Positions 14,779-22,968 of a stretch of 27,438 nucleotides of DNA are shown one piece after another. The stretch comes from DASVEE01 sp036399695 (GTDB taxonomy: Bacteria > Acidobacteriota > Thermoanaerobaculia > Gp7-AA8): assembly GCA_036399695.1 (NCBI GenBank), contig DASWMP010000243.1:1-27438 (forward strand), written 5' to 3'. The notes beneath the pieces were generated by a model, which was not told the origin of the DNA, did not search any database, and worked only from the letters and a program-made list of their open reading frames with translations. Each line of letters starts with the position of its first letter. The stretch's first letter is position 1. Position numbers and translations under genes: made by a program.

Positions 14779-16446
14779 CTACTTCGCGGCCTTGTCATGC
14801 GTCCGCTGGTTCCGCGGAATCCACCAGTCGAGCTCACCGGGGAACCAGAGCGAGAGACCGTAACCGCCGCGGCTCTCCTTCACCCCTTTGAGGCGCTTGT
14901 TGACGCCCCATTTCAGCGAGACCTGAATCGTCCAGGTGTACGGCTGGTCGTCGGCGAGCACTTCGTGCAGCCGATGGTAGATCTTCACCCGTTCGTCGAA
15001 GTCGAGCGTGCGGCGGCCCTGGTCGATGAGCCGGTCTGCTTCCGGATTCGAGTAGCCGATGAAGTTCTGGCCGCGGGGTGGCACCTGCGAGGAATGGAAG
15101 AGCGCCTGCGGATCGGGATCGGGATCGAGATCCCACCCGAGGTAGGCCGCTTCGAAGTTGCGGGCCAGGATGCGCTGGATCGCCGCGCCACCTTCCATCG
15201 TGGCGATGTTCGCCTTCACGCCGACCTTGCGCATGTCGGCCTGGTAGAGCTGGGCGAACTGCGCGCCGGTGCTGGAGCCGGCGGTGATGATCAGCTCGAA
15301 CTCGAACGGCTTGCCGTTCTTGTCGAGGATGCCGTCGCCGTTCGTGTCGAGCCAGCCGAGCGAGGTGAAGATGCGCTTCGCTTCCTCGGGGTTGAACTCG
15401 ATGGTCGGCACCGCCGGGTTGTACGCCCACTCCCCCGGCGTGAAGGGGCCGTTCATGGCGCGGGCGGTGCCGTGATAGAGATCGTTGATCAGCGCGCGGC
15501 GGTCGAGACACATCGTCAGCGCCTGGCGGATGCGCTTGTCGCCGAAGAGCGGATGGCGGTTGTTCCAGCCGATGTAGTTGTAGTTGAGGGTGTAGAAGCG
15601 CATGAACTCGACGCGCTTCTGGAGCTCGCGGTTCTCCTTCTCGCGGAACCACGTCTCGGACTGCAGGGTCGTCTCGTCGATGTCGCCCCGCTTGAGGGCG
15701 TTCCAGGCGGTCTGGTGATCGTCGATGACCTTGAAGATGATGGTCTGGATGTACGGTTTCTTCGTCCAGTAGTCGTCGCGCCGCTCGAGCACGAGCTCCT
15801 GCCCCGGCACGCGGCGCACCAGCCGGTACGGCCCGCTGCCGACGGCGGTGGCGTTGTAGTCCTGCTTGAAGTTCCCCTTCCCGTAGACGTGCTCCGGGAT
15901 GGTCATGACGTCGTTGCAGCGGATGAGCTGCGACGCGAACGCCTCGCGGAAGACGAGGACGACGGTGTGGTCGTCGACGGCCCGGCTGGCGGCGGGGTCG
16001 AAGAACTCGAAGCCGCCGGCGATCTGCACGGACTCGGAGGTCGGATCGGTGATCTTGCGGAGCGTGAAGAGGACGTCGCTCGCCTTGACGGGCGTGCCGT
16101 CGCTGAACGTGGCCTTCGGGTTGAGCTTGAAGGTGTAGATCTTCCCGTCTTCGCTGATCTCCCACGAATCGGCCAGTCCCGGAATGGGCCGCAGGTCGGC
16201 GTCGAGGTGGACGAGCGGCGTGTAGAGGAAGAAGTCGAGCTTCCGGTCGTAGAGCGTGGAGGCGAGGACGGGGTTCAGCGAGTTGACGTCGGCCTCGAGG
16301 CGACGGATGACCGTCCCCCCTTCCTGAGGCGTGTCGTCATCGGCCGCTTGCGTTGCGGGTGTGTTGGCGGCCGGCGTGGTCGTCTCACGTTTCGTGCAGG
16401 CAAACGTGAGGGCGAGCGTGACGACAAAAATGACGGTGCGCTTCAC
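14779..16446 (-). CDS. Peptide ABC transporter substrate-binding lipoprotein (SBP family 5)
   Basis: The 555-aa solute-binding protein captures peptides or related ligands and delivers them to the adjacent permeases. It starts with MKRTVIFVVTLALTFAC, whose cysteine (17) suggests a lipoprotein; the lipobox is imperfect (TFAC). A Thr/Ala/Asp linker follows. The SBP_bac_5 fold begins GGTVIRRLEADVNSLNPVLAS, with family landmarks LADSWEISEDGKIYTFKLNPKATFSDGTPVKASDV, DVMTIPEHVYGKG, VGSGPYRL and RIRQALTMCLDRRALIN. An internal DTNGDGILDKNGKPF stretch resembles a calcium-binding loop. GTG 16446 is the start, with TATAAT 7 nt upstream. No DppD/DppF ATPase genes follow the permeases, so they must be elsewhere. 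Confidence 0.93.
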   Translation of the reverse strand: MKRTVIFVVTLALTFACTKRETTTPAANTPATQAADDDTPQEGGTVIRRLEADVNSLNPVLASTLYDRKLDFFLYTPLVHLDADLRPIPGLADSWEISEDGKIYTFKLNPKATFSDGTPVKASDVLFTLRKITDPTSESVQIAGGFEFFDPAASRAVDDHTVVLVFREAFASQLIRCNDVMTIPEHVYGKGNFKQDYNATAVGSGPYRLVRRVPGQELVLERRDDYWTKKPYIQTIIFKVIDDHQTAWNALKRGDIDETTLQSETWFREKENRELQKRVEFMRFYTLNYNYIGWNNRHPLFGDKRIRQALTMCLDRRALINDLYHGTARAMNGPFTPGEWAYNPAVPTIEFNPEEAKRIFTSLGWLDTNGDGILDKNGKPFEFELIITAGSSTGAQFAQLYQADMRKVGVKANIATMEGGAAIQRILARNFEAAYLGWDLDPDPDPQALFHSSQVPPRGQNFIGYSNPEADRLIDQGRRTLDFDERVKIYHRLHEVLADDQPYTWTIQVSLKWGVNKRLKGVKESRGGYGLSLWFPGELDWWIPRNQRTHDKAAK

Positions 16447-16453
16447 GCGAGCG

Positions 16454-16459
16454 ATTATA
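16454..16459 (-). promoter_or_regulatory. Consensus -10 element (TATAAT) of the binding-protein gene
   Basis: A perfect TATAAT on the minus strand lies exactly 7 nt before GTG 16446, giving a leaderless transcript. No good -35 is found 16-18 nt upstream, where family B repeat sequence begins. Confidence 0.6.
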
Positions 16460-16472
16460 CGGGCTCATGTTG

Positions 16473-16530
16473 AATCTCGGAGTGCGGTGGCGTCAGTCAG
16501 CCACCGCATTCGCCACCTCTCTCGGAGATT
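16473..16530. repeat. Palindromic repeat, family B, second copy
   Basis: The left arm AATCTCGGAGTGCGGTGGCG is identical to 7023-7042. The right arm (16511-16530) has diverged in its middle. An inner perfect GCGGTGGC/GCCACCGC stem remains. The element sits immediately upstream of the TATAAT promoter of the peptide transporter genes. Confidence 0.8.
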
Positions 16531-16621
16531 GGCTTACCGTACGAGCCGGTGCGAGGGCGATGCGCCTTCAGCCCGCTCGCGGGCGCCAGCGTCGTAGCCC
16601 CGGGCGCGAGCCCCAGGGGGT

Positions 16622-16676
16622 GTTAACTTTAGATGTGGGACAGACACTCTTGTCTGTCCCGTGCACCCGAACGGCC
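16622..16676. repeat. Dispersed palindromic repeat, family A, second copy
   Basis: This is the inverted copy of 3728-3782 with a single mismatch. Its hairpin (16637-16660) lies just 3' of the beta-propeller gene stop codon, in the same relation to that gene as the first copy has to lptFG. The preceding 16531-16621 holds GC-rich short inverted repeats and no gene that I can support. Confidence 0.85.
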
Positions 16677-16683
16677 GCGTTTC

Positions 16684-18846
16684 TTACCGGGGGCCCACGT
16701 TCTCCGTGGCCACGTTGTAGAAGCTATCCACGGCCCGCACGATGATGAACTTGCCGTCCACGTCCTTCTTCTCCAGGTGGAACGTCTCGGCGCCGGAATC
16801 GGCCAGGCCATCGTCGGGGGTCATGCGCACCCACTTTTCGGCGTCGGCGGAGTACTCGACGCGGCCCACGGGCGAGAGGTCGTCGGTGATACGGACGACG
16901 ACGTTGTTGCCGTCGTTCGACACCGCCACCTTCGGCGAGGTGTTGTCGACGAGGAACTCGACGCCTTCCTTGACCGACGTCAGCGGCAGGTCGGGATTCG
17001 CTTCGGCGTCGCTGGCGACGAGGCGGAGCTCGTAGCGGCCGTCCGGGAGCTGCGACGTGTCGAAGTTGATCTGGTTCTCCTCGATGTTCTCGCGGAGGCG
17101 CAGCCAGCGGTCCGTGCCCTTGGCGCGGAAGAAGACCGAGTAGCGGAGCTCGTCGCCGTTCTCGTCGCGCGCGCGCCAGGTCAGGGTACGGAAGCCCTTG
17201 CGGAACATCCGCTTGCCGGGGTCCTGCGAGCGGTCACGCGGCGTGTCGAGGCTGCTGAAGATGCCGTATTCGTCGGGATTCGTCGCTTCGACCACCTGCG
17301 GCGCCGCCGGATAGGCGGAGCTGATGAAGACGACGGCCGGGTCCTGCACCGTGACGGCGTCGATGGTCGGCGCGACGTTGCGGTTGACGTAGGCCAGCGT
17401 GACGTTATCGACCGAGAGGTCGGTGCCGGGCTTCGGAGCCGTGAGCTTCCACTGCAGGTAGCGGCCGGCCGGCGCGCCGATGTTGCCGTCGAGCGCCGTC
17501 TGCGGCTGTGTCCAGGCGCTCCAGGTCTCGTCGGGGGTGGACGTGTTGCCGGAGCGGAAGGAGATCGCAACCGTGCCGGTGGCGAGGTTGCGTCCTTCGA
17601 TCCGGTAGTTGCCGAAGCGGGAGAAGCGCTCGACGTCTTTGGCGCTGCTGCGGAACTCGGCCGTCGTGGACGGACGCTGCTCGATCTGGTAGACCGCGCC
17701 GCTGTTGGTCGTCGTGACGACGCCGTTGGAGATCGAGACGATCTGCTTTTCCGGCACCGAGCCGACGAGGGAGAACTCGTTGTTGCGGTACTCGTAGATG
17801 CGGCCGGTCGGGCCGGTCGAGACGAGGACGCCGCCGTTCGCGCTGCCGCTGACGGCGTAGATCATCTCCCGCTCGAACTTCTGCACCGGCTCGACGAAGC
17901 CGTCGGTATCGATGCGATAGAGCTCGGCGGTGCCGGCCTGCGAGACGCTCGAGGCGCTGCTGCCGTCGTCGAAGGAGAAGCTGACCTCGACGCCCGTCGA
18001 CGCTTCGGCGCTCTTCTGTTCGCCGCCCGCCTGGGTCGAGGACCCGGAACCCTGCTGGGCGGTGCTCTTCGCCGCGGCCGCCTTGGCGGGCGCGCTCGAC
18101 GGGAGGACGTTCGTCACCCCCGCGGCCCAGCCGATGCCGTTCGCATCCACGTAGATCGAGGAGATCTCGTTGAGTGCCGAGTCGTAGAGCGCGTGCGAGC
18201 TGCCGCTGGCCGCGACCTCGTAGATGCGTCCCTGGCCGGAGCCGCCCGCCAGGATCGTGTCCTTGCGCGCGGCGACCGAGCGGATGTGTGTCTCGGTGGA
18301 GTCGAAGACGACCTTCCCTTCCCCTTGCGGCGTCACGCGGAAGAGCTTTCCATCGACGCCGGTGGCGACGGCGAGATCGCCGTTCGGGAGGAACTCGAGG
18401 TCCCAGATGTAGGCGGACTTCGGATCGAAGAAGACGGTCTGCGCGCCGCTCTCCGGATTCACGCGATAGATCTTGCCGCTCGGCGAGCTCGCCACGTACA
18501 GCGAGTCACCGCGGAACTCGACGGCGTAGATCTCCGGCTCCGGGGCGGTGAACAGCACCTTCAGGTCGGTGCCGCGCAGGCGGTAGATCTTCCCCTCGTT
18601 GCCGGTGCCGAAGAAGCGGTCGCCGTTCGGCGCCGACGTCTGCGAGAGGACGAACGGATCGGTGAAGGTGGCGAGCTTGCGGACCGCCGGTGCGGGGCGG
18701 AGCTCGCCGCGCGACGTGACGGCGAAGCCGGTGATCTCACCCTGCAGGAACTCGTCGGCGGAACGGATCCGCCAGAACTGCGGAGCCACGGCGAACGCAT
18801 TCGTCGCCAGCAGCAGCACTGAAGTAATGAGCAGCAAACGGCGCAT
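16684..18846 (-). CDS. Secreted beta-propeller protein with C-terminal Ig-like region
   Basis: The 720-aa protein has a signal peptide (MRRLLLITSVLLLATNAFA). Residues about 70-250 repeat a blade pattern: GKIYRLRG, GKIYRVNPES, GKLFRVTPQG, GRIYEVAASG, each followed by a hydrophobic strand. A low-complexity Ala/Ser/Gln linker (about 255-320) interrupts before more blades (AELYRIDTDG, GRIYEYRNN, GAVYQIEQ). The C-terminal third holds beta-sandwich-like stretches: YLQWKLTAPKPGTDLSVDNVTLAYVNRN, then TLTWRARDENGDELRYSVFFR and DGRYELRLVASD, which resemble Ig/fibronectin-like domains. It is exported to the periplasm or surface. No catalytic motif is seen, so binding or scaffolding is likely. It is the last gene of the collinear minus-strand set after the S55 protease, 98 nt downstream. 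Start ATG 18846 is preceded by AAGGA. Specific function is not recognised. Confidence 0.8.
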   Translation of the reverse strand: MRRLLLITSVLLLATNAFAVAPQFWRIRSADEFLQGEITGFAVTSRGELRPAPAVRKLATFTDPFVLSQTSAPNGDRFFGTGNEGKIYRLRGTDLKVLFTAPEPEIYAVEFRGDSLYVASSPSGKIYRVNPESGAQTVFFDPKSAYIWDLEFLPNGDLAVATGVDGKLFRVTPQGEGKVVFDSTETHIRSVAARKDTILAGGSGQGRIYEVAASGSSHALYDSALNEISSIYVDANGIGWAAGVTNVLPSSAPAKAAAAKSTAQQGSGSSTQAGGEQKSAEASTGVEVSFSFDDGSSASSVSQAGTAELYRIDTDGFVEPVQKFEREMIYAVSGSANGGVLVSTGPTGRIYEYRNNEFSLVGSVPEKQIVSISNGVVTTTNSGAVYQIEQRPSTTAEFRSSAKDVERFSRFGNYRIEGRNLATGTVAISFRSGNTSTPDETWSAWTQPQTALDGNIGAPAGRYLQWKLTAPKPGTDLSVDNVTLAYVNRNVAPTIDAVTVQDPAVVFISSAYPAAPQVVEATNPDEYGIFSSLDTPRDRSQDPGKRMFRKGFRTLTWRARDENGDELRYSVFFRAKGTDRWLRLRENIEENQINFDTSQLPDGRYELRLVASDAEANPDLPLTSVKEGVEFLVDNTSPKVAVSNDGNNVVVRITDDLSPVGRVEYSADAEKWVRMTPDDGLADSGAETFHLEKKDVDGKFIIVRAVDSFYNVATENVGPR

Positions 18847-18860
18847 TCAGTTTCCTTGTA

Positions 18861-18939
18861 AGTTGGCGGTAGGCAGTTGGCGGTTGGCGGTCGGCACGAC
18901 GGCACCCTACTGCCAACGGCCAACTGCCTACCGCCAACT
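18861..18939. repeat. Palindromic repeat, family D (AGTTGGCGGTAGGCAGTTGGC arms)
   Basis: Perfect 21-bp inverted arms at 18861-18881 and 18919-18939 enclose 37 nt with further GGCGGTTGGCGG-like units. It fills nearly all of the gap between the S55 protease stop codon and the beta-propeller start. On the minus strand it could form a strong hairpin that dampens read-through between these genes. Confidence 0.85.
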
Positions 18940-18944
18940 CTTCG

Positions 18945-20810
18945 TTACAGTGCGGGACGGACGTTGATGTCGATCTTCAGCGCGCCGTCGACGATGTAGC
19001 CGAGCGGCTTGGCCTGATGACCGGTGGCGTAGTACTTCACCGACGCCTGAGCCGCGTTCGACGTATCGGCGCTGACGACCGCGCGCATCGACGGCGGCAG
19101 GTTCGGCAGATAGACGCCGGACGTGACCGCCCCCTCACCGTTCGAGTAGAGGCCGACCGTCAGGTCGGTCGACGGGCGGAGACGGTGCAGGACTTCGACG
19201 ACCTGCCCGAGCGTGCGCGGATCGGGCGGCACGAGCATGAAGTCGACGGCGTTCATCATCGAGCCGCTGCCGACGAGAAGATAGGCATTGCCGGACGGCT
19301 GATCGTCCGGGATCTTCACTTCGAACGTCTCGACGAACGACTCGCCGCGGAACGGCTTCACGACCGTGCGCACCTTGACGGTGTCGCCCGGGACGATGCG
19401 GCCGTTCTCGGGGGTGATGAGCGACGCTTCGAGGAGCCTCGCGGTGCGGAGATCGTCTTCATGACGGATGCGCACCTTCACGCTCTCGAGCTCCGCGTCC
19501 TGGAACTCGTTGGAGATGAGATAGCCGGCGATGACGGCGAGGTACTGCGGGATGGCCTGGCGTGCCTGCGCACCGGCCCAGCCGTCGCGGAGGAAGATCG
19601 GCTCCTTGATGCCCTTGAGCCGGAGCTCCGACTCGAGCAGCACTGTCCGCTCGCCGGCGGCGCGCTGCGAGCCGGAGATGACGGTGTCGGCGGCCATCGC
19701 CAGGATGAGCGGCGAGAGCTGCGCGTGCTTGACGACGCTGACGTTGTACTTCTTCGACGGGCCCGCCCCTTCGACCGTCAGCTCGACCGGGATCATGTCG
19801 GCCTTCTCGCCGAGGACGCCCATGATGCCGGCGCCGCGGTCCTGATGGAACGCGCCGACGATCTGGCCGCTGTTGGAGAACTTGAAGGAGCTGGCCACGC
19901 TCGGCAGGACCGTTACGACCTCCGACTTCGCCATCGGGAAGCGCACTTCGCCCATGTCGAGGAAGGGGTGGCCGAAGGCGTAGATGCTGTTGCCGTCGAC
20001 GTAGCTCACGGTACCGCTCGCCGCGACGTTGAAGTCACCATTGAGGAGCACGGCACCGATCGGGTCGCCCGGCGTGAAATGCCCGGCGGCCGTTCCGCTC
20101 GTGCCTGAGCCGGTCGCGGCGGTGGCGCTGCTGCCGCTCGGCGCGGCGATGAAGCCCATGTCGCCGAGGTAGGGCGAGAAGCGGGTGATGGTCTCGGCGG
20201 CGAAGGAGGAGAGCGAAAGCGGCAGGGCGATGCGCTGCGCGCCGGCGACGGAGGCCGCCGACTTCGTGCTGAAGTCGCTCATCATCTTCTTGAAGAGGTC
20301 GTCGGTAGAGCTCTTCGAGAGCGCCGTCAAGAGCTCGGTGCCGGTGAAGCGCGGCGTGGCCGAGGCCACGGTGGCACCGCCGCCGCCGCGGGCGTTCTTC
20401 GACGCGATCTTGAGCATCTCGTCGATCGGCGTGATGCCGGCCACCGGCTCCTTGGCGAACTGCCAGGCGTACGCGAGCGCGCCGATGCATTTGCCGTCGA
20501 GGAAGACGGGCGAGCCCGACATGCCGGCGATGATGCCGGCGCGGCGTACGACCGGATGGTCGACCCTGGCCAGGATCAGGTTCTGATCGGGGCCGATGTT
20601 GTTGAGCACGCCGAGAATCTCGACGTCGAACTTCTCGATCGTCGTCCCTTCGAAGACCGTCAGGCCGTAGCCCTTCATCCCCTTCTGAACTTCCGCCAGG
20701 GGCATGTTCGCGGCCGACGCGGCCGATGTCACAAACAGCACAAATGCAATTGTGAGTAGAGATAAGCGGCTGATTGTCGGGTGCACGGTGTGGACAACGC
20801 GATGAGGCAT
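18945..20810 (-). CDS. SpoIVB-type serine protease (peptidase S55 domain)
   Basis: The 621-aa protein has a signal peptide (to about residue 33, TSAASA). Residues 41-130 match the end of the S55 domain of SpoIVB: KGMKGYGLTVFEG, FDVEILGVL, then GIIAGMSGSPVF with S98 as expected nucleophile, and GITPIDEML. A second S55-like stretch, GTVSYVDGNSIYAFGHPFLDMG, comes later (266-287), with H281 and D285 as candidate triad partners. In Bacillus SpoIVB the GH motif precedes the serine motif, so the order is reversed. A Ser/Gly/Ala linker lies at 223-245. Residues about 440-621 are beta-rich with an Ig-like region (VPGDTVKVRTVVKPFRGE). No PDZ domain is obvious. It acts in the periplasm, and its substrate is unknown. 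It lies downstream of MacAB-like genes. ATG 20810 lacks a Shine-Dalgarno sequence, and an internal GTG start nearer the hydrophobic segment is possible. Confidence 0.88.
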   Translation of the reverse strand: MPHRVVHTVHPTISRLSLLTIAFVLFVTSAASAANMPLAEVQKGMKGYGLTVFEGTTIEKFDVEILGVLNNIGPDQNLILARVDHPVVRRAGIIAGMSGSPVFLDGKCIGALAYAWQFAKEPVAGITPIDEMLKIASKNARGGGGATVASATPRFTGTELLTALSKSSTDDLFKKMMSDFSTKSAASVAGAQRIALPLSLSSFAAETITRFSPYLGDMGFIAAPSGSSATAATGSGTSGTAAGHFTPGDPIGAVLLNGDFNVAASGTVSYVDGNSIYAFGHPFLDMGEVRFPMAKSEVVTVLPSVASSFKFSNSGQIVGAFHQDRGAGIMGVLGEKADMIPVELTVEGAGPSKKYNVSVVKHAQLSPLILAMAADTVISGSQRAAGERTVLLESELRLKGIKEPIFLRDGWAGAQARQAIPQYLAVIAGYLISNEFQDAELESVKVRIRHEDDLRTARLLEASLITPENGRIVPGDTVKVRTVVKPFRGESFVETFEVKIPDDQPSGNAYLLVGSGSMMNAVDFMLVPPDPRTLGQVVEVLHRLRPSTDLTVGLYSNGEGAVTSGVYLPNLPPSMRAVVSADTSNAAQASVKYYATGHQAKPLGYIVDGALKIDINVRPAL

Positions 20811-20833
20811 GCTGTCATTTCGTGGGGCGTGCC

Positions 20834-20922
20834 AAACGGTTGTTGGTTATTGGTTGTTGGTTTTTGGTGACGGGCGGGCGATGAGAACGATGGGACCTAT
20901 GGGACAGATGGGACCGATAGGT
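20834..20922. repeat. Short tandem repeats (TTGTTGGTT and GATGGGACC types)
   Basis: 20834-20868 holds GGTTGTTGG-type units, and 20871-20922 holds units such as ATGGGACCTATGGGACAGATG, matching the reverse complement of the region near 100-135. Together they fill the gap between the MacB-like permease and the S55 protease. No gene or clear promoter is seen. Confidence 0.6.
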
Positions 20923-20975
20923 AGATGAAGGGCGTGGGTAGATGCGCGGGCATCACCGCGGAGCTCGACCGGCCA

Positions 20976-22196
20976 CTACTCGTAGCGCAGCGCTTCGATC
21001 GGGTCGAGCTTCGACGCTTTCGCGGCGGGGTAGATCCCGAAGATCACGCCGAGGGTGGCGCAGAACGTCACGGCGATGACCACAGCCCAGATCGGCGTGT
21101 AGACCGGAGGGAAGTCGAACCAGCGGGAGATGATGAGACGGGCGATGGTCGCCATGAGAAAGCCACCCAGCACCCCGACCGCCCCGCCGAGCCCGGAGAG
21201 GGCGATGGCCTCGATGAGGAACTGCACCAGGATGTCGCGTCGGCGGGCGCCCATCGACTTGCGGATGCCGATCTCGCGCGTCCGCTCCGTCACGGACACC
21301 AGCATGATGTTCATGATGCCGATGCCGCCCACGACGAGGGCAATCCCGACGAAGCCGGCCATGGCCGCCGAGATCGAGCCCAGAATCGTGGAGAAGAGCT
21401 TCAGCAGTTCTTCCTGCGTCGAGATCTGAAAGTCGTCCTTCTCCCCTTCCGGGATGCGGTGGCGGGCGCGGAGAATCTGCGTCACCTGGTCCTTGGCCAG
21501 ATCGACGTCTTCGCGCGAGCGGACCTGCAGCGCCAGCGGCAGATGCTTCATCCGCTCGACGCCATACATCAGGCGCGCTGTCGAGAACGGGATGATCACG
21601 ATGTCGTCCTGATTGCCGCCGAGCGAGGCGCCGCGCCGCTCCATGACTCCGATGACGGTGAAGGAGTTGCCGTCGACCTGAATCAGCTTGCCGATCGGGT
21701 CCGTGAGGTCGAGCTTGCGCATCACCTCTTCGCCGATCACCACCACCCGCTTCGTCTGCTCTTCGTCGATGGTGGTGAAAAACCGCCCATGCTCGACCCA
21801 GTGATTCACGACTTCCTGATAGCCCTGGCTCACGGCGGAGAGCTGCGTGGTGTGGCGGATATCGCCGAGCTTCAGCTCCGCCTGATCGAAGAAGATGGGC
21901 GTCACCTCGCGAATGGCGCTGGCGCCGCGGCGGATGGCCAAGCCGTCTTCCCACGTCAGTTCCGGAATCTTCTGGATGAACGGATTGCGCTGCACGCCGA
22001 GGTCGGGGATGACGCGGATGAAGGTCGAGCCGATGCTCTCGAGATCGTTCGAGATCTTGTGCTGCAGCCCCTGCACGATCGAGACGACGGCGATGACCGA
22101 GGCCACGCCCACCATGACCCCGAGCACCGTCAGGACCGACCGCATCTTGTTCGCCAGGATGGCGCGCAGGGCGATTTTGAGGTTCTCGAAGAACAT
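20976..22196 (-). CDS. MacB-like ABC transporter permease (MacB periplasmic core plus FtsX domain)
   Basis: The 406-aa inner-membrane protein has the MacB-type layout. One N-terminal helix (KMRSVLTVLGVMVGVASVIAVVSI) is followed by a periplasmic core domain (about 45-245) with VIGEEVMRKLDLTDPIGK and GNQDDIVIIPFSTA. Three C-terminal FtsX helices (about 280-400) include GGIGIMNIMLVSVTERTREIGIRKSMGARRRDI, the coupling region. In Escherichia coli MacB the ATPase is fused to this part; here it is a separate gene immediately upstream. Such transporters use a mechanical cycle to push periplasmic substrates through a TolC channel. The 76-nt gap before the gene is filled by GGGCTCAGGG-type repeats, and no clear Shine-Dalgarno sequence precedes ATG 22196. 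LolCE-type lipoprotein transport is the alternative, but the MacA/TolC neighbours favour efflux. Confidence 0.9.
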   Translation of the reverse strand: MFFENLKIALRAILANKMRSVLTVLGVMVGVASVIAVVSIVQGLQHKISNDLESIGSTFIRVIPDLGVQRNPFIQKIPELTWEDGLAIRRGASAIREVTPIFFDQAELKLGDIRHTTQLSAVSQGYQEVVNHWVEHGRFFTTIDEEQTKRVVVIGEEVMRKLDLTDPIGKLIQVDGNSFTVIGVMERRGASLGGNQDDIVIIPFSTARLMYGVERMKHLPLALQVRSREDVDLAKDQVTQILRARHRIPEGEKDDFQISTQEELLKLFSTILGSISAAMAGFVGIALVVGGIGIMNIMLVSVTERTREIGIRKSMGARRRDILVQFLIEAIALSGLGGAVGVLGGFLMATIARLIISRWFDFPPVYTPIWAVVIAVTFCATLGVIFGIYPAAKASKLDPIEALRYE

Positions 22197-22272
22197 GGCT
22201 TTGGGCAGGGCTCAGGGCTCAGGGCCTGGGGCTCAGTGGGTTCTCTGGGCCGTGGGCCCTGTGCTCCGGTCC
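22197..22272. repeat. GGGCTCAGGG-type short repeats
   Basis: Several GGGCTCAGGG/GGCTCAG and GGGCC units in 76 nt separate the ATPase and permease genes, the only spaced junction within the otherwise overlapping exporter genes. The repeat could be a later insertion into the operon. Confidence 0.5.

Positions 22273-22964
<692 letters not shown>

Positions 22965-22968
<4 letters not shown>

Noticed and set aside
14581..16473. 630-codon plus-strand frame antisense to the peptide-binding protein gene
   Set aside because: The minus strand encodes a full SBP family 5 protein; this frame has no recognisable motif.
16633..18822. 729-codon plus-strand frame antisense to the beta-propeller gene
   Set aside because: Composition is typical antisense text (Arg/Asp/Val/Gly), while the minus strand gives a signal peptide and repeated blades.
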